From: Dellaglioa algida DSM 15638
GTDB taxonomy: Bacteria > Bacillota > Bacilli > Lactobacillales > Lactobacillaceae
Direction: 5' to 3'
NCBI RefSeq assembly: GCF_001434695.1
Contig: NZ_AZDI01000002.1
Span: forward strand, 248,001 to 312,000
DNA: 64,000 bases
Positions 20,821 to 29,718 of the stretch are shown piece by piece (the stretch's first letter is position 1; each line of letters starts with the position of its first letter). A model generated the notes under the pieces. That model was not told the origin of the DNA. It worked only from the letters and a program-made list of their open reading frames with translations, and made no database searches. The translations under genes and the position numbers were made by a program.

Positions 20821-21483
20821 GTGAATAAAAGAGAAGAGCAGGAAGTAGAATCAAGTAAAATCATTCATGAGTTGGTCGAAAAAGTTGAACAACATCCTGA
20901 CAATCAAGATGTTTATTACCAACTTGGGAGTTATTTAACCGAAGTAAAAGATTACGTTCATGCAGAAGAACTTTACAAAAAGGCAATTTCACATTTCGAC
21001 GAAAAAAACATAAAAGCGGACTTATTAGTCTATGGACTGGGTAATGTATTTTATGAGGCGGAATTATATGTTGAAGCAATTCAAACATTTCAAAAGGTGA
21101 CTAATCCAGAAATGAAAGAAAATGCATTTTTGATGCTTGCACAATCATACATGGAGCAAGAATCATACCAGCAGGCACTAGCGTTTGCGATTACAGCACA
21201 AGAAATAAATCCTGAAAATATTGATACTAATGAATTGATTGGAGATATTTTTTTAGCATTAGGACAATTTGAAAATGCGGCGAAGTACTATGACTTAGTA
21301 CTTGAGAGTGATCAGAATCATGCAAAAGCGAATTTTCAACGTGGGTTGGTAAATATGGTTTTAGGACTTGAATTTGATACGTATTTCACGCGGTCTAGGT
21401 TAACAAATAAAAAATACTTTGATGCACAAAAAAAGCGATTAAGCGAGATAGAATCATTTATAAAATTACGTGATAATCGGTAG
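20821..21483 (+). CDS. Tetratricopeptide repeat protein (YrrB-like)
   Basis: Soluble protein of 220 aa made of TPR helical hairpins: YYQLGSYLTEVKDYVHAEELY, VYGLGNVFYEAELYVEAIQTF, FLMLAQSYMEQESYQQALAF and LIGDIFLALGQFENAAKYY. The start is GTG 20821 after GGAG. It lies directly before recD2 and close to mnmA, matching the yrrB position in B. subtilis. Such repeats mediate protein binding; the partner is unknown. Confidence 0.85.
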   Translation: MNKREEQEVESSKIIHELVEKVEQHPDNQDVYYQLGSYLTEVKDYVHAEELYKKAISHFDEKNIKADLLVYGLGNVFYEAELYVEAIQTFQKVTNPEMKENAFLMLAQSYMEQESYQQALAFAITAQEINPENIDTNELIGDIFLALGQFENAAKYYDLVLESDQNHAKANFQRGLVNMVLGLEFDTYFTRSRLTNKKYFDAQKKRLSEIESFIKLRDNR

Positions 21484-21498
21484 AAGGGATGTGGCATA

Positions 21499-23958
21499 AT
21501 GGTTGCTCAGAAGGTAAGTTTATTTGATGATGGTTCTCAAAGTAATGAAACTCAAGCTTATTTAGTTGGGAAAGTTGCAACCATTTTTTTTCAAAGCCAA
21601 GATAGTTTTTATAAGGTGATTTTAATTCATAGTGTTGAGAGTAACTTAGAATGGCCTGAGGATGAAGTTGTCGTTACCGGAAATTTTGCCGATATTAAGG
21701 AAGAATCAACTTATCGTTTTTATGGACAACAGGTTGAGCATCCTAAGTATGGTAAACAATTTCAAGCCAGTAATTACCAAAATGAAACGCCTACTTCAAA
21801 GATGGGTCTCATTACTTATTTGTCGGGTGCCGAATTCAAAGGTATCGGGAAAAAAACGGCAGAGTCAATCGTTGATAAACTTGGAACTAAAACAATTGAC
21901 AAGATATTAGCGGATGACACCGTACTGGATTCTTTAGAGTTATCGAATAAGCAAAAAATAACGGTATTAGAGACTGTACGTGTAAATAACGGAATGGAAC
22001 AAATTATTATTGGATTAAACGGATTTGGATTTGGTAGCCAACTTGCGGCAACCATTTATCAAACCTATAAAGAAAAAACACTTGAGATTATCCAGGAAAA
22101 TCCATATCAGTTAGTCAATGATATTGAAAACATTGGATTTAAAAAGGCCGATCAAATTGCGGAAGAGTTGGGATTCGCGGCCGATTCATCGGGTCGAATT
22201 CAGGCTGGTATTTTACAAAGTATTAATGATTTATGTCAACAAGATGGAGATACTTATGCGACAGCAGAGCCTTTGTTAACGGCTTCTTTACAATTGTTGG
22301 AAGGCAGTCGACGGGTTCGAATTAATCCTGAAGCGATTTCGAAAGAACTAGTCAATTTGGCCAAGTCAGGATTAATTGTTGGTGATGAACAACGGATTTA
22401 TTTGAAAAATCTGTATCACGCAGAATATCAAATCGCTGAACATTTAAAAAGACTCCTTTCGTCAAATCAAGAAAAAAAGGGTTCATCAGATAAAGATCTT
22501 AATAAGGCAATTCGTAAAATAGAAAAGAAACTAGATATGAACTATGGTGAATCGCAAATAGATGCTATCAAAGAAGCAATGAACTCACAGGTGTTTTTAT
22601 TAACTGGTGGTCCGGGAACTGGTAAGACAACTGTTATTAATGGCATTGTGGAGTTATTCGCGGAATTAAATGATTTCTCGCTTGATGTTAGCAGCTATGG
22701 AGAGGGCCAAATATTTCCGATTCTTCTAGCCGCGCCTACCGGTCGAGCCGCAAAAAGAATGACCGAAACAACCGGATTACCCGCTAGCACAATCCATAGG
22801 TTACTGGGATTGACTGGAAGAGAATCAAATAATGAAATTGAAACCAAAGATTTAGAAGGTGGACTACTAATTATCGATGAAATGTCGATGGTTGATACCT
22901 ATTTATTAAATACATTGATGAATGCAATACCAACTAATATGAAAGTTATTTTGGTTGGTGATAAAGATCAATTACCATCCGTTGGTCCTGGACAAACGTT
23001 TTATGATTTATTAAAAAGTGATTATCTTGAACGAAAAGAGTTAACAGATATTTACCGACAGGGAGATGGGTCATCAATAATCTCACTTGCTCATTCAATT
23101 AAAAATGGGGAATTACCGGCCGATTTTACGAAAAATCAAAAGGATCGTTCTTTTTTTGCAAGTCGTGAATACCAAGTTGAATCAATCATTAAACAGGTCG
23201 TTGAACGTGCTAAGACAAAAGGATTTACGTCTAGTGATATTCAGGTTTTGGCTCCAATGTACCGTGGTGCGGCAGGAATTAACCGATTGAACGAAATGCT
23301 ACAAGAAATTATGAATCCTCTTGAGAATAGTCGTCAAAAAGAAGTCCTTTTCAGAGACCAGAAATTTAGAATTGGCGATAAAGTATTGCACCTTGTTAAT
23401 AGTCCTGAAAATAATGTTTTTAATGGGGATATTGGAAAAATTGTTGGTATTACGGTTGCCAAGGATAGTGAAGATAAAGTTGATGAAATTATTATTGCAT
23501 TTGACCAAACGGAGGTAACTTATAGGCGAAACGAATGGCAAAAAATTACGTTAGCATATTGTACATCAATTCATAAGTCTCAAGGTAGCGAGTTTAAAAT
23601 GGTTATTTTGCCAATGGTTTCGCAATATAAGCGTATGCTTAAACGTAACTTGCTGTATACGGCAATCACACGTGCTAGCCAATTGTTAATTTTGCTTGGG
23701 GAAGAGAAGTCGTTTGAAGAGTGTGTTGAAAATGAATCAGCGAATCGAAAAACAACGTTGTTATTGAGAATAGAACAGATCTTTGACGGTGATATAAAAA
23801 AAATAAATGATTCAAGTGGTAGTGGTCAAACAACTAAAGAATTAAAAAAAGAAACTCAGCTAGATCCTAGTCCCATTGAACAATTTATTTTAACGAATGA
23901 CATGATTGCCAACGGAACGATTGACCCAATGATTGGAATGGCGAATACTCAGCCATAG
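21499..23958 (+). CDS. recD2: ATP-dependent DNA helicase RecD2
   Basis: Superfamily 1B 5'-3' helicase linked to DNA repair and replication-fork maintenance in bacteria lacking RecBC. The 819-aa product has an N-terminal OB-like domain, helix-hairpin-helix repeats (FKGIGKKTAESIVDKLG and IENIGFKKADQIAEELG), Walker A GGPGTGKTTV near residue 370, Walker B LLIIDEMSMVD near residue 456, and the C-terminal motif AYCTSIHKSQGSEF. It follows the TPR gene by 15 bp. A perfect bidirectional terminator ends the operon. Confidence 0.96.
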   Translation: MVAQKVSLFDDGSQSNETQAYLVGKVATIFFQSQDSFYKVILIHSVESNLEWPEDEVVVTGNFADIKEESTYRFYGQQVEHPKYGKQFQASNYQNETPTSKMGLITYLSGAEFKGIGKKTAESIVDKLGTKTIDKILADDTVLDSLELSNKQKITVLETVRVNNGMEQIIIGLNGFGFGSQLAATIYQTYKEKTLEIIQENPYQLVNDIENIGFKKADQIAEELGFAADSSGRIQAGILQSINDLCQQDGDTYATAEPLLTASLQLLEGSRRVRINPEAISKELVNLAKSGLIVGDEQRIYLKNLYHAEYQIAEHLKRLLSSNQEKKGSSDKDLNKAIRKIEKKLDMNYGESQIDAIKEAMNSQVFLLTGGPGTGKTTVINGIVELFAELNDFSLDVSSYGEGQIFPILLAAPTGRAAKRMTETTGLPASTIHRLLGLTGRESNNEIETKDLEGGLLIIDEMSMVDTYLLNTLMNAIPTNMKVILVGDKDQLPSVGPGQTFYDLLKSDYLERKELTDIYRQGDGSSIISLAHSIKNGELPADFTKNQKDRSFFASREYQVESIIKQVVERAKTKGFTSSDIQVLAPMYRGAAGINRLNEMLQEIMNPLENSRQKEVLFRDQKFRIGDKVLHLVNSPENNVFNGDIGKIVGITVAKDSEDKVDEIIIAFDQTEVTYRRNEWQKITLAYCTSIHKSQGSEFKMVILPMVSQYKRMLKRNLLYTAITRASQLLILLGEEKSFEECVENESANRKTTLLLRIEQIFDGDIKKINDSSGSGQTTKELKKETQLDPSPIEQFILTNDMIANGTIDPMIGMANTQP

Positions 23959-24001
23959 AAAAAAACTAATTAACTCTGTTCAATGAGTTAATTAGTTTTT
24001 T
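23959..24001. terminator. Bidirectional terminator between recD2 and the lipid kinase gene
   Basis: AAAAAACTAATTAACTC pairs perfectly with its complement across an 8-nt loop and has A and T runs on both sides. It touches the kinase stop codon on the minus strand, so it serves both convergent genes. Confidence 0.93.
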
Positions 24002-24947
24002 AATTTAGCCAAAATGGGTATGATAATACAGAATATTCAATTTCAAAGAAACGCGTACCTAAATCCTCACCATCCATTTGTCCATATTCTAATGAATCAA
24101 CAGATAATTTAATCTTATTAGATGTAAAATGGTGAACGCCTTTTTGCGTAATATGTTTACCGGATAACATTAAAATGGCCAGATAAAGCAGTTTTAAGAT
24201 ATTAGATTTTTCAATAATAATTAAATCTAAGTTGCTTTTAGCTGGATCTGCCATTGGTAGAATTGGAATACCGCCACCAAAGTAAGGATGGTTCGATGTT
24301 GTCAGCAGAAATGCATCTTGATAAAATTCACGCTGTCCGTTTACCTGAATAGTTACGGGAAATGCGGCTTGTTTTGATAAGGTGCCGAGTAGCGCACTCA
24401 AGTAGGTAAGTGAACCTAAATGAAGTTTATTCAATAGTTTTTTTGAACGAGATTGATTGGCAACACTGACGATTTGTGCATCAAACCCAACGCCTACATT
24501 ATTAATGAAATATTTTTTTTCATTTCGTGAAAGTTCCTGCATTACACCTAAGTTTAACAATTTAGGAGAAGTTGTATTTAATATTTGTTCAAGCGCTACA
24601 AGCGGTGCTTTAGGAATACCGGCGCCTCTAGCAAAATCGTTTCCAGATCCTGCAGGAATATAGGCAACAGGGATATCGAATCTATCAGCATTTTTAACAC
24701 CATTAATACATTCATTTAAAGTACCATCGCCACCGATAACTAAAATAATTTGGTTATCAGCAGTTTTGGAAGGTTGGAAATGTCTGGCATAATTTTCTGT
24801 TAAGAGGGAAGCGTGACCCATATATTTTGTTAAATGTGCATCGAAGTGAACTTCTTTTGTGATTAATGATTTTTTTATAGATTGCCAGATTTGTTTAGCA
24901 TGTCCGCTGCCAGCCGATTCATTGACAACGATATAATAGTGATCCAT
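24000..24947 (-). CDS. Diacylglycerol/lipid kinase family protein (DgkB/YegS-like)
   Basis: Soluble lipid kinase of the DagK catalytic-domain family, probably recycling diacylglycerol to phosphatidic acid as B. subtilis DgkB does when lipoteichoic acid is made. At 315 aa it shows the N-terminal NESAGSGHAK motif, the nucleotide-binding GGDGTLNECING near residue 75, and IPAGSGNDFARG. The C-terminal domain includes NNVGVGFDAQIV. GGAGG precedes the ATG. It is a single-gene unit with its own promoter. The exact lipid substrate is not visible. Confidence 0.9.
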   Translation of the reverse strand: MDHYYIVVNESAGSGHAKQIWQSIKKSLITKEVHFDAHLTKYMGHASLLTENYARHFQPSKTADNQIILVIGGDGTLNECINGVKNADRFDIPVAYIPAGSGNDFARGAGIPKAPLVALEQILNTTSPKLLNLGVMQELSRNEKKYFINNVGVGFDAQIVSVANQSRSKKLLNKLHLGSLTYLSALLGTLSKQAAFPVTIQVNGQREFYQDAFLLTTSNHPYFGGGIPILPMADPAKSNLDLIIIEKSNILKLLYLAILMLSGKHITQKGVHHFTSNKIKLSVDSLEYGQMDGEDLGTRFFEIEYSVLSYPFWLN

Positions 24948-24977
24948 GAGCTTCCCTCCTTAAATTAACACTAAATA

Positions 24978-25006
24978 ATTATAACTAAAATTAAGTTAGA
25001 TTTAAA
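24978..25006 (-). promoter_or_regulatory. Promoter of the lipid kinase gene
   Basis: On the minus strand, TTTAAA (25006-25001), a 17-bp spacer and TATAAT (24983-24978) lie 31 bp upstream of the kinase ATG. Confidence 0.6.
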
Positions 25007-25024
25007 GATAAATTTTAAACACAT

Positions 25025-25067
25025 AAAAATAAGCCAAAATTCTTAATTGAATTTTGGCTTATTTTTA
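25025..25067 (-). terminator. Rho-independent terminator of rnjA
   Basis: A perfect 18-bp stem (AAAAATAAGCCAAAATTC with its complement) around a short loop sits directly after the rnjA stop on the minus strand and ends in a T run. Confidence 0.92.
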
Positions 25068-26744
25068 TTAAACGATAACTAACATTGGTAAAATCATTGG
25101 TTTACGTTCAGTTTGTTCATATAAAAACTTCTGTAAGTCATCAACAATAGCATCATTGATCATGGCTTCTGTAATTTTATCATTTTTTAGTAGACGACTC
25201 ATAACACGGAATAAACGACGACGGCCCTGGTTAATTAATTCACCTGACTCACGCATGTAAACAAAACCTCGTGATAGCAAATCTGGACCCGCTTGAATTT
25301 CATGTTTTTTCATATCGATGGTTGCGACGACGACGACAAGTCCTTCTTCAGAAAGAACTTGTCGATCGTTTAAGACAGCACTACCGATGTCACCAATACC
25401 CGATCCATCTACGTAGATATCATCGGCTTCAAAGTGACCAGCGATTCTGGCAGAATCACTCGTTAACGCTAGAACATCACCGTTCTCCATGATAAAGCTG
25501 TTTTCTTTTGGAACGCCAATTTGTTCAGCCAGTCCGGTATGAATTTTAAGCATTCTATATTCACCATGGACAGGAACGAAATACTTAGGTTTCATCAAGC
25601 TAAGCATTAATTTTTGCTCTTCTTGACCGCCATGACCAGAAGTATGAATATTATTAACTTTACCATGAACAACCGTTGCACCAGCTTCTGAAAGCTCATT
25701 GATTACGTGGTTAACACTGATTGTGTTACCAGGAATTGGTGAACTTGAGAATACAACGGTGTCACCGGGTTGTATGGATACCTGACGGTGAGTTCCATTA
25801 GCAATACGACTAAGTGCAGCCATCGGTTCTCCCTGCGAGCCAGTACATAAAATTAGGATCTCGTTAGCGGGTAACGAATTGATATCACGTGCGTCAATTA
25901 AGGCGTCATCCGGAATGTTTAAGTAACCTAATTCACGACCATTTACAATAGCGGCTTCCATGCTTCGACCAAAGACCGCAATTTTACGCCCCTTGGCAAC
26001 GGCAGCTTCTGCAGCTTGTTGTACTCGAGAAATATTGGAAGCAAAAGTAGCGAATATAATACGACCTTCACCTTTTTCAAAAATTCGTCGAATTGATTTA
26101 CCAACAAATCTTTCTGATTTTGTGAAATTAGGAATCTCAGCATTTGTACTATCTGATAGTAAACAGAGCACACCATCTGCACCCAGTTGAGCCATTCTTT
26201 GTAAATTAGGTGGCTGATTAGTAACAGGTGTCAGATCAAATTTGTAGTCCCCAGTGACTACAATATTACCAGAAGGTGTTTTGATTGCGACGCCTAAAGT
26301 ATCTGGAATTGAATGAGTTGTTCGGAAGAAAGAGACGCTTGTTTTTCTAAATTTAAGAATTGTGTCTTCTTCAATTTCGTGCATTTCTGTTGTGGCAAGT
26401 AACCCGTGCTCTTCTAATTTTCCTTTGATTAAAGCTGAAGCCAGGGGCCCAGCGTAAATTGGAACATTAATTTGTTTTAATAAGTAGGGGATACCACCAA
26501 TATGATCTTCATGACCATGGGTGATAACCAATGCTTTAATTTTCTGCTGGTTAGCAACCAGATACTGAAAGTCAGGAATAACATAGTCGATTCCTAATAA
26601 CTCATCCTCTGGAAACTTAATTCCTGCATCGACGATGATGATTTCATCTTGGAATTGAATACCGTACATATTCTTACCAATTTCACCTAACCCGCCGACT
26701 GCAAAAACACCAGTCTCATTATTTTTAACATTTATCTTTTTCAT
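25068..26744 (-). CDS. rnjA: Ribonuclease J1
   Basis: Metallo-beta-lactamase/beta-CASP ribonuclease with 5'-3' exo- and endonuclease activity, central to mRNA decay. At 558 aa the full metal site is present: [10 protein letters not shown], the His of [17 protein letters not shown] and the downstream SGHGGQEEQ and VPVHGEYR. Unlike the second copy at 43124-44851, no ligand is replaced. Its start overlaps the rpoY stop as ATGA, the same rpoY-rnjA pairing as in B. subtilis, so I assign it as J1. Confidence 0.96.
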   Translation of the reverse strand: MKKINVKNNETGVFAVGGLGEIGKNMYGIQFQDEIIIVDAGIKFPEDELLGIDYVIPDFQYLVANQQKIKALVITHGHEDHIGGIPYLLKQINVPIYAGPLASALIKGKLEEHGLLATTEMHEIEEDTILKFRKTSVSFFRTTHSIPDTLGVAIKTPSGNIVVTGDYKFDLTPVTNQPPNLQRMAQLGADGVLCLLSDSTNAEIPNFTKSERFVGKSIRRIFEKGEGRIIFATFASNISRVQQAAEAAVAKGRKIAVFGRSMEAAIVNGRELGYLNIPDDALIDARDINSLPANEILILCTGSQGEPMAALSRIANGTHRQVSIQPGDTVVFSSSPIPGNTISVNHVINELSEAGATVVHGKVNNIHTSGHGGQEEQKLMLSLMKPKYFVPVHGEYRMLKIHTGLAEQIGVPKENSFIMENGDVLALTSDSARIAGHFEADDIYVDGSGIGDIGSAVLNDRQVLSEEGLVVVVATIDMKKHEIQAGPDLLSRGFVYMRESGELINQGRRRLFRVMSRLLKNDKITEAMINDAIVDDLQKFLYEQTERKPMILPMLVIV

Positions 26745-26959
26745 TCAGAAAACTCCGTTATTTCGAAAGCCGGGTTTTCTTTTTCGTATGCTAAAGCTTT
26801 TTCTGATAGTGTTTCAATGAATTCAATATTGTGAGTTGTTTGTTGACCAACAATACTTTGAGCTTCAATTTCAGAACTTGCTTCGAGGAAAAGCGACTTT
26901 GTTTCTTCTCTTTGTGGATTTCTATCCTGTGTTTCTTGGTAATAGACTTTAAAAATCAT
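26741..26959 (-). CDS. rpoY: RNA polymerase epsilon subunit RpoY
   Basis: Small auxiliary subunit of Firmicutes RNA polymerase, 72 aa, beginning [20 protein letters not shown] and ending in an acidic tail. The conserved pattern TKSLFLEA and the position immediately before rnjA with a 4-bp ATGA overlap identify it. GGAG precedes the ATG. The 223 bp upstream, shared with a divergent gene, contain possible -10 elements but nothing I can place firmly for this gene. Confidence 0.93.
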   Translation of the reverse strand: MIFKVYYQETQDRNPQREETKSLFLEASSEIEAQSIVGQQTTHNIEFIETLSEKALAYEKENPAFEITEFSE

Positions 26960-27138
26960 TTGTAAAACTCCTTTAAATTAAATTGATATCATTTGGTTAA
27001 AATGATTTGGAATGGAAATTAGAAACCGAACTGGGGGTTGTTTGCACAACATATAATTTACATTTTATCATATATTATTATTTAAGTATAGAATAGCACG
27101 GGTTGAATGGGCCTATAAGGGATAAAAAATATAAAACA

Positions 27139-27147
27139 TGTTATAAT
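27139..27147 (+). promoter_or_regulatory. Extended -10 promoter of the 161-aa hypothetical gene
   Basis: TGTTATAAT fits the extended -10 form TGnTATAAT, 36 bp before the ATG. No clear -35 is seen. Confidence 0.5.
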
Positions 27148-27182
27148 TATGTGGAATCTTGGCATAGGAAAGGGCGTGTTTC

Positions 27183-27668
27183 ATGATGTGGACGATAGTT
27201 GTAATGACAATTATAATAGTTCTGATTATTATTATTATTATTTTGAATTATGGTCGATTAAAAAGGAACCGAAAAATTGCCGTTTTTAAAATTGAAAGCA
27301 GACGTATTACCGATTCTGCAGTTAAATTTGCTTTGGATCAGCTTCATGGTAATACGTATGGAATTGAATCTAATATTTTAAAAGTGACAGAGATTGTTTC
27401 AAAAATTTGGGGTAAAAAAGTTATGGTATTTGAATATCAATTTAAAATGCCAAATCCTTCAAAAGAAAACATCGAAAAAATAAGGAAAAAATTTTCAGGT
27501 TCATTTGAAGAATTTGAGATGATGGATCTTATAAAAAAAGACGTCGGGGCTGTGTCGGCGTTTGAAATTACAGATCTGTGGTATCTGGACGGCCTTTTAC
27601 ATTTAGACGTTGCCTATTTAGTTAATGATGAGACCGTTATGTACACTAAAGATTTAAAAAAAGTCTAG
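27183..27668 (+). CDS. Membrane-anchored hypothetical protein, unrecognised
   Basis: I do not recognise this 161-aa protein. It has an N-terminal transmembrane helix of almost only Ile, Val and Leu (IVVMTIIIVLIIIIIILNYG), a short basic stretch (RLKRNRK) that predicts the rest to be cytoplasmic, and a mixed alpha/beta domain including YGIESNILKVTEIVSKIWG and a C-terminal part ending in YTKDLKKV. No cysteines or catalytic motifs stand out. ATG 27183 or 27186 may be used; AGGAAAGGGCG lies upstream. It is monocistronic, divergent from rpoY, and ends at a bidirectional terminator shared with def. Confidence 0.7.
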   Translation: MMWTIVVMTIIIVLIIIIIILNYGRLKRNRKIAVFKIESRRITDSAVKFALDQLHGNTYGIESNILKVTEIVSKIWGKKVMVFEYQFKMPNPSKENIEKIRKKFSGSFEEFEMMDLIKKDVGAVSAFEITDLWYLDGLLHLDVAYLVNDETVMYTKDLKKV

Positions 27669-27696
27669 TTGATAATAGCGATACTAAAATGCAAAT

Positions 27697-27738
27697 AAAA
27701 AAGTTTCATCAATAATTAAATCATTGATGAAACTTTTT
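27697..27738. terminator. Bidirectional terminator between the hypothetical gene and def
   Basis: AAAAAAGTTTCATCAAT pairs perfectly with ATTGATGAAACTTTTT across a 9-nt loop, with A and T runs for both directions. Confidence 0.92.
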
Positions 27739-27744
27739 AACTAA

Positions 27745-28308
27745 TTATTCAAGCATAATTGCATCGTTTGGAATCGCAAAAGGTTTATCGTTATTAATAT
27801 GGTCAAAGAATAAGATACCATTTAAATGATCAATTTCGTGTTGAACCACGATTGCTTCGTAATTCTTCAAGCGAATCTTATGCTGAACGCCCTCAATGTC
27901 GAAGTAACGTAGTGTAATACGATCAGCTCGTGGAACATATCCAGGGACATCTCTGTCGACGGATAAGCATCCTTCACCTTCCGATAGGGCTGCGACTTGA
28001 ACTGATTGACTTAAAATAGTTGGGTTGATTAGCACCTGCTTAAGTGAGGGTTCTTCACCTTCTGGTCCAGGAATTAGTACAGCAGTCATTCGTTTTGAAA
28101 TGGCAAGTTGTGGTGCAGCCAAACCTACTCCAGCACGTAAATGATATTTTTCAGCTATCTCTTCATCTTGGCTGTTTTCTAAAAACTCCATTAGATCGTG
28201 CGCTAGTTGTTTATCATCGTTTGAAAGCGGGAAAGTCATCTCGCTTGATCGGGCTCTTAAAATTGGATTGCCTTCACGAATGATGTTTTTCATTGTAATT
28301 TTAATCAA
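27745..28308 (-). CDS. def: Peptide deformylase (type 2)
   Basis: Removes the formyl group from N-terminal formylmethionine of new proteins. The 187-aa product has the three family motifs: GVGLAAPQLAIS, EGCLSVDRDVPG with the metal-binding Cys, and VVQHEIDHLNGILF with two metal-binding His. The extra length and the insert before motif 2 fit the Gram-positive type 2 form. The start appears to be TTG 28308, because GGAGG lies 7 bp upstream; the in-frame ATG at 28293 is 22 bp from that site. Single gene. Confidence 0.96.
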   Translation of the reverse strand: MIKITMKNIIREGNPILRARSSEMTFPLSNDDKQLAHDLMEFLENSQDEEIAEKYHLRAGVGLAAPQLAISKRMTAVLIPGPEGEEPSLKQVLINPTILSQSVQVAALSEGEGCLSVDRDVPGYVPRADRITLRYFDIEGVQHKIRLKNYEAIVVQHEIDHLNGILFFDHINNDKPFAIPNDAIMLE

Positions 28309-28488
28309 AATGCTACCTCCAAATTAATATTCTACCGTATATTGTAGCATAAAATAATGATATCTGTGATGCATTTGGAAATTAGAGATGTGTTTCGCTT
28401 CTTTTAGTTTTTTAAAGAATGTTGTAAAATGAAGGAAATATGAATCTTAAAAATAACCTAGCTAAATTATAAAGGAGTTTAAATATTT

Positions 28489-28767
28489 ATGAATAATAAA
28501 ATTAATTACCCATTAGAATCGCATTGGACAACTGACGAAATTATTTCTGTAAGTGAATTTTATAAATCGATAGAGTTGGCAAATTCTACTGGTATTGATC
28601 GTGAAGAGTTATTATATAATTATCGTGAGTTTAAAAAAATTGTCCCTTCTAAAATGGAAGAAAAACAAATCGGTAGAGCCTATGAGGATGAATCAGGATT
28701 TAGTATTTATCGTACAATTAAATTTGCGCGTGAAAATACGAGAGATACCATAAAGATAAACCAATAG
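28489..28767 (+). CDS. UPF0223 family protein (YktA-like)
   Basis: Small soluble protein of 92 aa of the UPF0223 family, with YPLESHWTTDEIISVSEFY near the start, the basic helix LYNYREFKKIVPSKMEEK and ESGFSIYRTIKFAR. No function is established that I know of. GGAG precedes the ATG. The 12-bp gap to the inositol-phosphatase family gene follows the yktA-yktC neighbourhood of B. subtilis, suggesting a shared transcript. Confidence 0.88.
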   Translation: MNNKINYPLESHWTTDEIISVSEFYKSIELANSTGIDREELLYNYREFKKIVPSKMEEKQIGRAYEDESGFSIYRTIKFARENTRDTIKINQ

Positions 28768-28779
28768 GAGGTGGATAGT

Positions 28780-29553
28780 TTGAATATTGATGAAGTTAAT
28801 TGCCAGGTTAAAGGTTGGTTAAAAGAAGCACGTGAAAATATCATTCATGCGTTTGGTAATCCATTATCCGTAGAAACAAAAAGTAGCCGAGTTGATCTTG
28901 TAACAAATATGGACAAACAAACTGAAAAATTTCTAGTCAATAAAATTCGCGAATTTGATCCAAATGCAAAAATCCTTGGTGAAGAAGGCTTTGGGGATAA
29001 CATCACTAATCTGGATGGAACAGTTTGGATTGTTGACCCCATCGATGGCACAATGAATTTTGTTAAACAGAAGGATCATTTTGCAATTATGATTGGTATT
29101 TATGAAAACGGAATTGGAAAACTAGGGTTTATTATGGATGTCATGAATGATGTTTTATACTCCGGTGGCCCAGAAAATGGCGTTTTTGCTAATGAAAACA
29201 AACTTGATAAACCTGAAAACACCTCTTTAAAGGACGGGTTATTAGGTTGTAGCTCACCTATGTTAATGATGGACTACAATCACCTTCAGACAATTGTTAA
29301 GCATAGTTCTGGTGCTAGAGTGTATGGTAGCGCTGGAATTGAGTTCATACATATACTACGAGGACAAGAGATTGGATACATTTCGCACTTAAAGCCTTGG
29401 GATTTTGCTGCTGGCAAAATTTTGGCGGAAACTCTTGGTATCACTGTTAAAACAATTGACGGGTCAGAGCTTGATATGTTACAATCAGCAAATGTATTAA
29501 TAGCAACGGAAAACGCACAAGAGGACATTTTAAAACTACTCAATAGTTTTTAG
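28780..29553 (+). CDS. Inositol monophosphatase family protein (YktC/SuhB-like)
   Basis: Mg-dependent phosphatase of 257 aa. The metal-binding motifs are complete: GEEGFG, WIVDPIDGTMNF and the C-terminal KPWDFAAGKILAE. Relatives hydrolyse inositol phosphate or related sugar phosphates; the substrate here cannot be told. The start is TTG 28780, because TAGGAGGTGG ends 5 bp before it; GTG 28771 lies within that site. A terminator follows at 29570-29596. Confidence 0.92.
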   Translation: MNIDEVNCQVKGWLKEARENIIHAFGNPLSVETKSSRVDLVTNMDKQTEKFLVNKIREFDPNAKILGEEGFGDNITNLDGTVWIVDPIDGTMNFVKQKDHFAIMIGIYENGIGKLGFIMDVMNDVLYSGGPENGVFANENKLDKPENTSLKDGLLGCSSPMLMMDYNHLQTIVKHSSGARVYGSAGIEFIHILRGQEIGYISHLKPWDFAAGKILAETLGITVKTIDGSELDMLQSANVLIATENAQEDILKLLNSF

Positions 29554-29569
29554 TAGAATCGCGTTGTGG

Positions 29570-29596
29570 CTGTGACTAACAAGTCGCAGTTTTTTT
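29570..29596 (+). terminator. Rho-independent terminator of the inositol-phosphatase family gene
   Basis: CTGTGACT pairs with AGTCGCAG (one G-U pair) over a 4-nt loop, followed by seven T. Confidence 0.82.
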
Positions 29597-29650
29597 ATGC
29601 GATTTATTTATGAAAAAGTATGAAAACTTTTAGTAAGTGTGTTAATTGTC

Positions 29651-29659
29651 TGCTATAAT
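29651..29659 (+). promoter_or_regulatory. typA promoter, extended -10
   Basis: TGCTATAAT is a perfect extended -10 element, 60 bp before the typA start. The -35 region is weak. Confidence 0.6.
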
Positions 29660-29718
29660 AGTGAACTGTAGTTATTATTCGTAAAAATATTAGGGATCCA
29701 ACGAAAGGAAGAACAAAC

